A stretch of DNA of 64,000 bases, from assembly GCA_963765875.1 (NCBI GenBank), contig CAVXYK010000014.1, positions 62,001 to 126,000 on the forward strand, given 5' to 3'. Shown piece by piece: positions 45,886 to 54,974 of the stretch. Source of the stretch: JAWKOK01 sp963765875 (GTDB taxonomy: Bacteria > Chloroflexota > Anaerolineae > Caldilineales > Caldilineaceae). The position numbers and the translations under genes are program-made. Position 1 is the first letter of the stretch. Every line of letters begins with the position of its first letter. The notes beneath the pieces are model-generated. The model was not told the DNA's origin, made no database searches, and was given only the letters and a program-made list of their open reading frames with translations.

Positions 45886-45899
45886 GGAAAGCGCTTACA
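45886..45899. promoter_or_regulatory. LacI-family (cre-like) operator in promoter region
   Basis: GGAAAGCGCTTACA differs from TGAAAGCGCTTACA, a strong cre-type palindrome, at one position, and has the AAGCGCTT core. It lies 36-50 bases upstream of ATG 45936. TTGGAA (45884-45889) and TACATT (45909-45914) could be -35 and -10 boxes at 19-base spacing, which would put the operator on the promoter. AGGAG lies before the ATG. Confidence 0.45.
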
Positions 45900-45935
45900 A
45901 TACTTGCATACATTTTTTGCATTAGGAGAAAAACC

Positions 45936-46743
45936 ATGAGTGATACCACGAGTGAAGGCGTTGCAGGAGTCGGCATGATTGTTGCCGCTTTCGTCGACGA
46001 GATGGCAGCCGACCAGGCATTGGACGCGATGAAAAAGGCCAAGAAACAGGGCACGTTCTTCTTCGATGACGCTGCCGTGATCCGCCAGGATCCCAAGGGC
46101 AAGGTGCACATCAACGAGACCGGCGACATGAGCAGCGGCAAGGGTGCCGGTATCGGCGCCTTGATCGGCGGCGTGGTCGGTCTTCTAGGCGGCCCGGCCG
46201 GCGTTGCACTGGGTGCAGGCGCAGGCGCTGCCATCGGCGGCATTTCCGCGCACACAGACGGCGGATTTGATCATCATTCACTTCAGCAATTGGGCGACGC
46301 GCTGCTGCCCGGCACATCGGCCATTGCCGCCACCACGAGCAAGAAGTTCGTGGAAGAGGTTCGCAGGCAGTCAACGCCGGAGGAGACGCTGTCCACCGCC
46401 GAAGAGATTGCCTATGGAATCCGCCAGAACCTGGCAGCCCGCCAAGATGTGCTTCTGGGATCTGGCCATCACTGAGAATGGTGTTGCCGCAACCCAGGTA
46501 GTGTCATCGCCCACAATGGTTGCCGTCTTCGGCGTAGCTGCCACTGCGGACGGTGTGATCGCCGGGGAAGCAGTCGCCACAGCAGATGGCGTCGCCTATG
46601 AAATCAGCGCCACCGATGGTGAGGATGCCGTCGTAGAAGCCGGTGTTATCACAGAGGACGGCGCGGTCATCGTCGATGCAGCAACGGTGGCCGACGAGCC
46701 TGCGGCAGATGACGCAGCGGCGGACGACGAGACCCCGGCGTAG
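45936..46743 (+). pseudogene. DUF1269-like glycine-zipper protein, one frameshift
   Basis: About 268 residues after removing one base near 46457. The first part (GVGMIVAAFVDEMAADQALD, TFFFDDAAVIRQDPKGKVHI) is an alpha/beta DUF1269-like domain. A glycine-zipper membrane hairpin follows (GAGIGALIGGVVGLLGGPAG, VALGAGAGAAIGGISAH), then LLPGTSAIAATTSKKFVEEV and IAYGIRQNLAARQDVLL. The frame then changes and continues DLAITENGVAATQVVSSPTM, with V/A/T/D repeats and a very acidic Ala/Asp end (DEPAADDAAADDETPA). It may be a membrane-associated stress protein; function unproven. ATG 45936 follows AGGAG. Probably controlled by the cre-like site upstream. Confidence 0.7.
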
Positions 46744-46903
46744 AGGTGCTACAACCACTGGCCGTGACACGAAAGTAACGGCCGGGAGAGCGTTTGGCGG
46801 TCGGTGGGCCAGCCCACCGACCGCCACATTGATTTTGGAGCTGTCGGCGCTTGCCGGCGGCTCTCTTTATGCGACAGCGTGCGCACAGACGAGGGTTCGA
46901 GAT

Positions 46904-47900
46904 ATGCAGACAGATGTGAACAAACAGCCGGAGAGCGCTGAACCGACGACTGACAACGAGATGGAGCAGCGTGGCGCTGCGCAATATGGTGTGCTGGCTG
47001 CCAAGGGATTTGCCATGGGCAGCGCCGATGTCGTCCCCGGCGTCTCCGGCGGCACCATGGCCTTCATTCTGGGCATCTACGAGGAGCTGATCTTCAGCAT
47101 CCGCATGGTGGCTCAGCCCGAATTCTGGCGGGCAGTGACCCATTTTCGTATCCGCGAGGCGGCTCGCCTGCTCCACCTGCCATTTCTGATCGCGGTCTTC
47201 GGCGGCATCTTTGCTGCCATTTTGATTTTGGCTCCCGGCATCGAGTGGACACTGGAGAACCAACCGGTCATGCTCTGGAGTTTCTTCTTCGGCCTGGTGG
47301 TCGCCTCGGTCATCGTGGTCAGCGGACGTGTGAGCCGGTGGAATGCCAAGGTCGGACTTGCCCTAGTCCTCGGCGCAGTCATCGCCTATCTGGATCGTTG
47401 GCTTGGTGCCGGTCAACACGCCAACCTCCTGGTGGTTTCTGATCCTCAGCGGTGCGCTGGCCAGTGTTGCCATGATCCTACCGGGCATCTCCGGCTCGTT
47501 CATCCTCGTGCTGCTGGGCAAGTATGCCTTTGTCATCAACGCGGTCAACGAGCGTGACTTTGTAAGCATCGCCCTCATCGGCATTGGCGCCGTCATCGGT
47601 CTGGTCTCGCTGGCCCAGCTACTGAGTTGGCTCTTCAAGCGCTATCACGATCTGACGGTGGCGATTCTCATCGGTTTTATGATTGGCAGCCTACGCAAGA
47701 TCTGGCCGTGGAAAGAGGTGCTCGAATGGACCACGGATCGTCATGGCGAAGAGGTGCCACTGGCGGTAAAGAACATCCTGCCGCCAATGACGATCAACGG
47801 CGCGTTCAACACCGAGATCGCCATTGCACTAGGGCTGGGGTTGGTCGGCTTCTTACTGGTGATTCTCATCGATCGTATGGCCAACAGACATGACGGGTAG
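46904..47900 (+). pseudogene. DUF368 membrane protein (PopT-type polyprenyl-phosphate transporter), one frameshift
   Basis: About 331 residues after removing one extra G near 47392. The first part has the DUF368 signature GSADVVPGVSGGTMAFILGI with YEELIFSIR, then several helices. The break is in AYL-IVGLVPVNTPTSWWFL. The second frame supplies the repeat signature MILPGISGSFILVLLGKYAF and VAILIGFMIGSLRKIWPWKE, and ends in a helix. DUF368 proteins recycle undecaprenyl phosphate across the membrane for wall synthesis (established for PopT). ATG 46904 was chosen because earlier codons lie in unrelated sequence. Its stop overlaps the next gene by 11 bases, so they are coupled. Confidence 0.88.
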
Positions 47901-48492
47901 AATTGGTGCTGTCATCGCCGCGGCCGGTCAGAGCAAACGCATGGGCACGCCCAAGCAGTTGTTGCCCTGGGGAAATCGAACGGTGATGGCGACGGTGGTC
48001 GACAATCTGAGCGCCGCTGGGGTCGATCCGGTCATCTGCGTCATCGGCCACCGAGAAGATGAAATGCGGGCTGCGCTTGACGGAAGCGCAGCCCGCATTG
48101 TTGTCAATCAAAACTACGCAGATCATGAGATGCTGGCATCGTATCAGGCGGGCATTGCTGCGTTGCTCGATGAAGATTCAAATATCTGTGTCGGAGCCCT
48201 ACTGGCCCTGGTCGATCAGCCCCATGTTGGGTCGGAGATCATCCGGCAGGTCGTTGAAGCAGCGCTCATTTCTCCGGACAGCATCGTCATTCCCAGCCAC
48301 AATATGCGACGAGGACATCCGATCTTTTTGCCCAGCCAGCTTTGGCCTGCGTTACTGATGTTAACCGAGCACGAATCACTCCGCATGCTGCTTGACAGAC
48401 ACGCAGCCGACATTTCTTATGTCAATATAGAATCTGATGCCATCTTGCGCGACATGGATACGCCGGCAGAGTACGAGGAATTGCGACCGTGA
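47890..48492 (+). CDS. MobA-like nucleotidyltransferase (MocA type)
   Basis: A 200-residue NTP transferase. The nucleotide loop is AVIAAAGQSKRMGTPKQLLP, and LLALVDQPHV holds the metal-binding Asp. SIVIPSHNMRRGHPIFLPSQ and ADISYVNIESDAILRDMDTP are typical of the MocA/molybdenum-cofactor cytidylyltransferase branch, whose products attach CMP to molybdopterin for xanthine-dehydrogenase-type enzymes. No such enzyme is in the window, though modAB are at 26.7-28.4 kb. GDP-mannose or other sugar transferase activity is less likely. ATG 47890 overlaps the DUF368 stop. Confidence 0.85.
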   Translation: MTGRIGAVIAAAGQSKRMGTPKQLLPWGNRTVMATVVDNLSAAGVDPVICVIGHREDEMRAALDGSAARIVVNQNYADHEMLASYQAGIAALLDEDSNICVGALLALVDQPHVGSEIIRQVVEAALISPDSIVIPSHNMRRGHPIFLPSQLWPALLMLTEHESLRMLLDRHAADISYVNIESDAILRDMDTPAEYEELRP

Positions 48493-48559
48493 CACTGGAA
48501 TCGTGAACCCACACGTCTAACCCTATGCGGGATATTCATTTCAGTCTCCCTCGTCCTGC

Positions 48560-49075
48560 TTAGGTGCAGCCAAGTACCTTACACATCGTCAATGAAGTAC
48601 CCGATGCACCCACGACCTCAAATCCAAGCCTTTGGTAAAGACGCATCGCCGGGTTGCATGGATCGACGCTCAACGATATTGCTTTGTAGCGGCTTGTAGC
48701 CAGCGATAGCAATTCGGTCAAGAGAGCCGTCCCAATGCCCTGCCCACGATAATCGGGCAGCAGCGCAATCCCCAGCTCGGGTGTTTCGGCATCGACAAAG
48801 CCCCAACCCGGATCCTCCTCCGGCAGAAGTCGCAACCAGGCAGCACCAATTGGCTGATTGCGCCGATCGTCAACAGCTATCAGCCCGTCATCACCCTTTT
48901 TCTCTCCCCAGTCAAGGAGATAGTGGGCGAAGACGGGTTCCTTTAGGAGTGATCGCTCTGGTTCTTTGCCACCTACCGGCACATAGATGGACTGATACAA
49001 CATCTCCCAAAGGAAAGGTTCATCTGCCGCTGTCGCTTTTCGAATCGGGAAGAAATCATCTTGATGTGGGATCAT
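48560..49075 (-). CDS. GNAT N-acetyltransferase
   Basis: A 171-residue acetyltransferase. It opens FPIRKATAADEPFLWEMLYQ. The acetyl-CoA loop is LGIALLPDYRGQGIGTALLT, with ISLSVDPCNPAMRLYQRLGF in the last helix and strand. DDGLIAVDDRRNQPIGAAWL forms the core strands. ATG 49075 was picked because the fold starts ten residues later; 28 upstream codons are unrelated and overlap the neighbouring gene. It is the last of three consecutive GNAT genes on this strand. Target unknown. Confidence 0.88.
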   Translation of the reverse strand: MIPHQDDFFPIRKATAADEPFLWEMLYQSIYVPVGGKEPERSLLKEPVFAHYLLDWGEKKGDDGLIAVDDRRNQPIGAAWLRLLPEEDPGWGFVDAETPELGIALLPDYRGQGIGTALLTELLSLATSRYKAISLSVDPCNPAMRLYQRLGFEVVGASGTSLTMCKVLGCT

Positions 49076-49088
49076 CGTCGTCCAATCT

Positions 49089-49679
49089 TCAGCAGTCAAC
49101 CAACGCCAGATATTCCCGCCGCAGCATTCCATACAGAAAATCGCCGTGAAAACTTCCATCGGCGTTCTTCCGGTTCTCCATCAGGTGGCCTTCTCGTCTA
49201 AACCCGCACCGTTCCAGGAGGCATATGCTGCGAATGTTGTTCTCATTGCAGTCGCTCTTCACCCTATGGGCGCCTGCTTCTTCAAACAGCATGCCCAAAA
49301 CACGCAAAACGGCTTCTGAAATATACCCCTTGCCTTCGTAATGCTGATCCGCCACATATCAGATGGTGAACTCCGGCAACGCCCAGTTGGTCGGTCCGAC
49401 ATAGACCTGCCCGGCCCAGACGCCAGTCGTCTTCTCAAAGAGGCCAATGAAGAAACAGTTGCGCGCTACCCAGTCTGCCGCCAGTTGCCGGACAGTGGCT
49501 TCCGCATGTTCTTCGCTGTGCAATTGCATCAACACATTTCCAGACTCATATTCGGCCAGATGGTTGCGATTCCGAATACCGGCGGCATAGTAGATCGGGC
49601 CATCTCCAGCCCGGTAGGCACGCAGGATCAGCCGTTCAGACTCCAAACGCTCGGGAATGTCCACCAGGAATTTGTTCAC
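49089..49679 (-). pseudogene. GNAT N-acetyltransferase (RimJ/RimL) with in-frame TGA
   Basis: 197 codons in one frame, interrupted by TGA at 49361-49359. Before it: IPERLESERLILRAYRAGDG, LHSEEHAEATVRQLAADWVA and VWAGQVYVGPTNWALPEFTI. After it: YVADQHYEGKGYISEAVLRV, HRVKSDCNENNIRSICLLER, CGFRREGHLMENRKNADGSF. The stop sits where EIGYWxxxxxxGKGY is normally found, so GGA (Gly) to TGA is the simplest explanation. Both halves look unaltered. ATG 49679. It is the middle one of three GNAT genes in tandem. Confidence 0.82.
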
Positions 49680-49712
49680 GATTTTCCATGCTCTGTGTTG
49701 GTCAACAATATG

Positions 49713-50255
49713 CTATGTGTCTGTAGTCCATTCGTGCTTCAATATTGAGTATACGGCAGTGTCCCACCATCGCCCACGGAAGAAACGGGTTTGCCGCAGT
49801 TCGCCGTCCAGGTGCATGCCGAGAACCTCAGCCAGCGACCTGGCCTTCAGATTCTCGCGGTTTGTCTCCGCGTAAATCCGATGGAGCGACAACTTCTCGA
49901 AACCGAAATCCAGGATGCGCCGTGACGCCTCCGAAGCCAACCCGGCTCCCCAATACGGCTTTGCGATTGCACAACCGAAGGAAGCCTGTTGGTTCTCACG
50001 ATCCTCAACGCGAACACCGCACGTCCCGATGACCTCGCCGGTTCTCAGACAGATTGCCAATTGGTACATCAATCTGTCCTCAACATCAACTGACTCAATG
50101 ATGCGCTCAAAGATGACCTGCCAGAATTCTCGGTTCATTTCTTGTTCAGAATAGAATCTTCGGTATTCCAGGTCTTCGGTTGTCGCGTAGAATTTGTCAA
50201 AGTCTGCGGGTTCAAAATCGCGCAGCAACAATCGCTCAGTCTTCAGCGTGATCAT
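49713..50255 (-). CDS. GNAT N-acetyltransferase (RimJ/RimL type)
   Basis: A 180-residue enzyme. MITLKTERLLLRDFEPADFD opens the fold. YQLAICLRTGEVIGTCGVRV, FGCAIAKPYWGAGLASEASR (acetyl-CoA loop), LSLHRIYAETNRENLKARSL and GMHLDGELRQTRFFRGRWWD are all present and in order. ATG 50255. Intact, and first of the three tandem GNAT genes, 33 bases before the next start. Candidate substrates are protein N-termini or amine antibiotics; nothing in the sequence decides. Confidence 0.9.
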   Translation of the reverse strand: MITLKTERLLLRDFEPADFDKFYATTEDLEYRRFYSEQEMNREFWQVIFERIIESVDVEDRLMYQLAICLRTGEVIGTCGVRVEDRENQQASFGCAIAKPYWGAGLASEASRRILDFGFEKLSLHRIYAETNRENLKARSLAEVLGMHLDGELRQTRFFRGRWWDTAVYSILKHEWTTDT

Positions 50256-50320
50256 GACAATTCACCTGCGCCCTCTGTAGCAATCCAATTTTCCAACAAA
50301 CCCTTGCTTCGGCAGAAAGA

Positions 50321-51224
50321 TCATCCTCTCATACGAGTCTCAGCAATGAAGGCCCGCAGTTCAGCCCGGCATTCCTTCTCCCACGCCGGATCATGCATGC
50401 ACCTGGGCGCAGCGGCATATTCCCACAGGCCGAGGTTTTCCACACGTCGGCCCATCTCGGCCTCGTAGACGGCCAGAAACTCGTCGGCGGCCTCAAGCCC
50501 CAGGCGACTCAAAAACATGTCCATGCGACAGTAGCCAACGTCAACAGCCGGGTCGCCGTAGGCGGCCTCTTCCCAATCAAGCACGGCCATAATCTTCATG
50601 TCGCGCCAGAGCACATTGCCCATCCAATAATCGAGATGCACAAGTGTTGGCTTCACGTCTTGACGGTCGGCGCGCAGTTGGGGCAGGGCGTCCCAGATCA
50701 TCCGGCCGTCCGGGTGCGTCTCCATGTACGGTGGAATGCCTTCAGGCTTCACAAACCAGAGCGCTTCCGAATTGGCATCGAGCAACAACGCCTGTAGTGT
50801 TTCGTCCACCGGCGCCGAGTGAATACGCACTAGCATCCGCGCCATCTCGCCTGCACAATGCCGTCCCTCAGACGATGTCCACATCGCCTCCCCAGGAATG
50901 AATCGCGTCACGATGGATGGCGCACCGAGGATCTTGCCTCGCTTGTCCAAAAACAGAGGTTCCGACACACACATCGTGAGCCTTGAGCAGAGACAGAACC
51001 TTGAATTCCAGCTCGGCCCTTGCGCCCGAATCCGTGCCGTGATCGGCGTAGCGCTTGATCACGAATCTGCTTTCGGACCCCGTCTGGCCCTTCAAGGTAA
51101 GGATAAACGAATCGTTGGCATTCGCTTTGGCAACCGGATCGACTGAAACCACCCGATGCGTTGGCTCGATTTCAGAAGCGATCTGCCTCACGGATTCGTC
51201 TGAGAGGACTATATTCGTTGGCAT
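50321..51224 (-). pseudogene. APH-family phosphotransferase, one frameshift
   Basis: About 300 residues after removing one extra base near 50970. N-terminal part: VVSVDPVAKANANDSFILTL and RFVIKRYADHGTDSGARAEL (ATP lysine). The break is in LLKAHDVCVSEPLFLDKRG. The second frame gives APSIVTRFIPGEAMWTSSEG (hinge), LVHLDYWMGNVLWRD (Brenner motif HxDxxxxN) and VLDWEEAAYGDPAVDVGYCR (metal-binding DWEEA). The catalytic set is complete, so it would be an active small-molecule kinase if read through. ATG 51224. It lies upstream of three GNATs on the same strand. Confidence 0.83.
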
Positions 51225-51276
51225 AATTTTGCACCCGGTTGGCTAGCGACGCCCGTGATTTTCTCACACTCCGCCA

Positions 51277-52299
51277 TCAATACCGACGCCGCCCCTTGGC
51301 ATAGGTCTGAAACGGCGTACGTGGTTCCAAACCGACCCACTCATTGCCGTCCTGCTCGTGCAGATACGCCATGGAGCGCAGCAGATCAAGAGTCAGCCAG
51401 CGAGAGAGCTGGGGGCTGCCGCCATGTTGCCATAGCCCATACCCTCCCTGCAACCCCAACACAAAATCGACCACATCGGCCACGCGTGTATCGTCCAACC
51501 CTGCACCCACACGCCGACAGAGATCCAGAATCTGCGCCAGATCGAAGCGTGCATAGAAGGTGAAAAATCCACGCGCCGGTTCGGCCCCAAGCAATCGCGC
51601 GACCTCGTAGCCCAGGGTGTGGGTCTCACGTGTCTCCCGCCCCAGCAACAGATCGAGGGCACGGCGGGCTTCAGGTTCATGTCGCCGTGTCGGGTGCAGC
51701 GCCAGGCAGGTCAGCGCACCGGTCGTGTTGGATCGGCAGCCCCAACGCGAGTGTGCAAGACGACGATATCCGGCGACATAGCCCAGCGTGCCGGAGGCCA
51801 GTCCCGTGGGCCAGGCGCCGTCATCCAGCCGCTGGGCCAGTAGCCAATCATAGGCCCGCTCGGAGCGCACGTCGGTGGCGTAGCCGCAGGCAGCCAAGCC
51901 CCGCAATGGAATAGCCGTTTGCAAAGGCACCATGTCATAGCCTTCGTTGGCTTCGCGCGCGGACCTTGCCTGCGGCATAGGCCAGGCCCCGTCAGGTCGT
52001 TGCTGAGCGAAGAGGAAGGCTGCACCCTTGGCAACAGCCGGAAAGTCAGGACCAAAGCCCAGATAGCCAAGCCGCATCAGCGCCAGCGCCGTGTCGCGCA
52101 GCGGATAGCCGGGCGAGCTTGACCACGAACCGTCCGCAGCCTGGGCCGCCAGCAAGTCAGCGACCAGCGGATCCGACTGGCGCAACGCAGCCAACTCCTG
52201 AACCTCCGGATCATCGTCCGGCCGTTGCATCAGCTCGCGCAGCACCAGCCAACGCAGGCAGGGTGACGGATCGGCCAGCAGCAGCGGAATCCAAGTCAT
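51277..52299 (-). CDS. Prenyltransferase/squalene-cyclase-like alpha-toroid protein
   Basis: A 340-residue helical protein built from repeats like those of squalene cyclases and prenyltransferase beta subunits. QAADGSWSSSPGYPLRDTAL, QRPDGAWPMPQARSA, QRLDDGAWPTGLASGTLGYV and GLQGGYGLWQHGGSPQLSRW carry the QxxDGxW (QW) type motif. There is no DxDD protonation motif and no zinc ligands as in prenyltransferases, so catalysis is not supported. Its ATG overlaps the stop of the UvrA-like gene upstream (ATGA-type overlap), which implies co-translation. The protein may bind a partner or ligand rather than cyclise terpenes. Confidence 0.72.
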   Translation of the reverse strand: MTWIPLLLADPSPCLRWLVLRELMQRPDDDPEVQELAALRQSDPLVADLLAAQAADGSWSSSPGYPLRDTALALMRLGYLGFGPDFPAVAKGAAFLFAQQRPDGAWPMPQARSAREANEGYDMVPLQTAIPLRGLAACGYATDVRSERAYDWLLAQRLDDGAWPTGLASGTLGYVAGYRRLAHSRWGCRSNTTGALTCLALHPTRRHEPEARRALDLLLGRETRETHTLGYEVARLLGAEPARGFFTFYARFDLAQILDLCRRVGAGLDDTRVADVVDFVLGLQGGYGLWQHGGSPQLSRWLTLDLLRSMAYLHEQDGNEWVGLEPRTPFQTYAKGRRRY

Positions 52300-54974
52300 G
52301 TGGCCCCCAGCAGTTCACGCAGAAAGGGCGCCGTCGGCGTCTGTCCGCCTGCCAACGCCTCGGGCGTTCCTTCGGCACTCACTCGACCGCCATCGGGTCC
52401 GCCGCCCGGCCCCAGTTCGATCAGCCAATCGCAGGCAGCCAGCAGATGCGTGTGATGTTCGACCACGGCCACGCTGTGCCCGGCGTCGACCAGCCGTTGG
52501 AGCACATTGATGAGCCGCGCTACATCTTCAGGATGTTGGCCGACCGTCGGTTCATCCAAAATATAGAAGGTGGAGCCGCGGGTCTTTCGACAGAGCTCCT
52601 TGGCGATTTTCAGTCTTTGCGCCTCGCCGCCGGAAAGCGCTTGCCCTGGCTGGCGCAGGACTAGGTAGCCTAGCCCGGCATCACGTGCCGCTGCCAGTGG
52701 ACGTGCCACACGATCGTCGTCGCCGAACAGCTGGTGGACCTCATCGATGGTCTTGCCAAACAGATCGGGCAGGGAGACGCCACCCAGGCGAACCGCCCAT
52801 GCTTCAGGCAGAAAGCCTGTTCCCCGACAGAGTTCACAGGGCGAAAAGACGTCAGGCAGGAAGCCCATGTCGGTCTTGATGGAACCACGACCATTGCAGC
52901 TTGAGCAATTGCGTGCCAACGTCTTCACATCCAGCCCCAAGGCCTGGGCATCGGCACTCTCGGCGTAGAGCGTGCGCAACGCGCCGCTGATCCCCAAATA
53001 GTCGGCGGGATTGGTGACGCCGGCCTTGGTCTGATCGACGATCACGGTACGCGACGGAGCGTTCTCAATGGCGTCGTGCTCGCCCGCGTCCAGCGGCTCG
53101 CTGGCCACAGAGGTCGTGTGTTTGCGTGGAGCCAATGCCCGTCCCACGGTGTCGATGAGCAACGTACTCTTGCCCGACCCGGAGACGCCGCACAGTCCGA
53201 CCAACAGGCCCAACGGCAACCGCACATCTTGGCCGCACAAGTTGTTGGCCCGCGCCCCGCGCACGAAAAACCAGTCAGTGGGATCACGCCGGGCCAGGCC
53301 GGACGGCCTAAGCTTCGTCCTGTCGATATCATGGCGAAGCCAGCGCCCCGTTGGAGAATCGACCAGAGCCACTTCATCGGGCCTGCCGCGGGCGACAACG
53401 CGACCGCCCAGCGTGCCGGAGCCCGGCCCCATGTCGATGAGGTGGTCGGCTGCGCGCATGATAGCCAATTCGTGTTCGACCATGATCACGGTGTTGCCTT
53501 CGTCACGCAGGGCGAGCAGAACGTTGAGCAATGCATTGACTTCGGACGGGTGCAGCCCGCGGGTTGGCTCGTCCAGAAGCACCGTCAGCGCTGTCAGACC
53601 ACTACCGAGCAAACCCGCCAGCTTGACCCGCTGAGTTTCGCCCGCCGAGAGCGTGGCCGCCACACGGTTGAGATGCAGATATCCCAGCCCCACCTGACAG
53701 AGAAAACGTAGCCGATGTTGGATTGTGCGTTGGCTGGCCTGGATGAAGTGGGGGACGGCTTGGCTTTGGCGTGGCTGTGCCTCACCCTGCTCGGACGCCC
53801 TCTGGCGTCCGAGCGGTCCCTCTCCACCGGGTGGAGAGGGACGCGAAGCTTGCGTGGCAAGCGTAGCAGGGTGAGGCGAGCCGGCGCCAACCGAATCCGC
53901 AAACGCTGCAAGATTCTGCAAAACCTTGGCCAACTCAGAGAGCGGCATCTCGTTCAACTGGAAATAATTGTACCCATTCAACGTCACGGCCAGATAGTCT
54001 GCGCGCAGTCGTGCGCCCTTGCACTCAGGGCAGGTTTCGTTGCGCGTGTAGGTCCCGCCCACATCCCAGTCTCGGATCCAGCCGTAGAAGCCGGCGAAGT
54101 TGACCTCTTCTTCACGTATGCGGCCCTTTCGGCTGTGGAAGGTGACCGGCAGCGGCTCGGGATCACCGAAGAGGAATGCCTGCCGTGCGGCCTCTGTCAT
54201 CTCGTTCCAAGGGGTCTCGAATGGGTCGAAGCCATAGCGGGCGGCCAAGCCTTGCACGATATCGTAGCCGCCGTTGAAGGGCTTGCCCAGGTAGCCTTTT
54301 GGGAAGAAGCCGGGCGAGTACATGGCCCCGGCGCACAGCGGACAGATGGGGATGGATGATCAGCTTGTCCGGCTCCGGGACCTGCAAACTGCCCACGCCG
54401 TTGCAAGTCAGGCACGCGCGGCATAGTTGGACGGCGAAAAGTGACGGCTGCCTGCCACCGGCGCTTCCGCCAAGCACTTGGGACAAGACCACACGTCGCC
54501 GCCCACGCCTCGCCCCTCGTCCCCCGCCCCCCGCACCATCTCCGCCCCGCACTCCAAACACGTCCGCCGCCCAACCGTTGCCAGCAAGATGGCCAGATGA
54601 TGGGCGATCTCTGTGGCGATGCCCACGGTGGCACGGCGTTGATAGAGGCGGCGCTCCGGGCCGACGGTGATGGCCACGCCCAATCCGTGGATGCTGTCGA
54701 CCGGCGCTTCCGGTCCTTCGCGTGTGCTCTGCCGCTCGTAGAGGGAGAGGGTCTCCAGATAGCGGCGGGTGGCCTCAGATTCGAGCACATTGCTGACCAG
54801 GCTCGACTTGCCCGAGCCGGAGAGGCCGGTGACGACGGTCAGTCGACCCTTGGGGAAGTCGACGTCGACGTTCTGCAAGTTGTGGGCGCGTGCGCCGCGA
54901 ATGGCGATGTTCTCGGAACGGGCAGCCGTGCCGGCGTTCCGCTGATGCGCGGGGATGGACATCCGCCTCCTCAC
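52296..54974 (-). pseudogene. UvrA-like ABC ATPase, second copy, two frameshifts
   Basis: About 890 residues in total. N-terminal half: IRGARAHNLQNVDVDFPKGR, Walker A VTGLSGSGKSSLVSN, CLECGAEMV and CPKC zinc ligands. The frame changes near 54420 and again near 54345, around ACLTCNGVGSLQVPEPDKLI. The rest is open: YSPGFFPKGYLGKPFNGGYD, ATLSAGETQRVKLAGLLGSG, VLLDEPTRGLHPSEVNALLN, second Walker A GVSGSGKSTLLIDTVG, CSSCNGRGSIKTDMGFLPDV, QALSGGEAQRLKIAKELCR and ILDEPTVGQHPEDVARL. An unusual Q/A/S-rich insert lies near residue 400. It is a short paralogue of UvrA, possibly for drug tolerance rather than repair. GTG 54974 or ATG 54962 start. Confidence 0.82.

Noticed and set aside
51277..52299. Active squalene-hopene cyclase
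   Set aside because: Half the usual length and lacks the DxDD motif.
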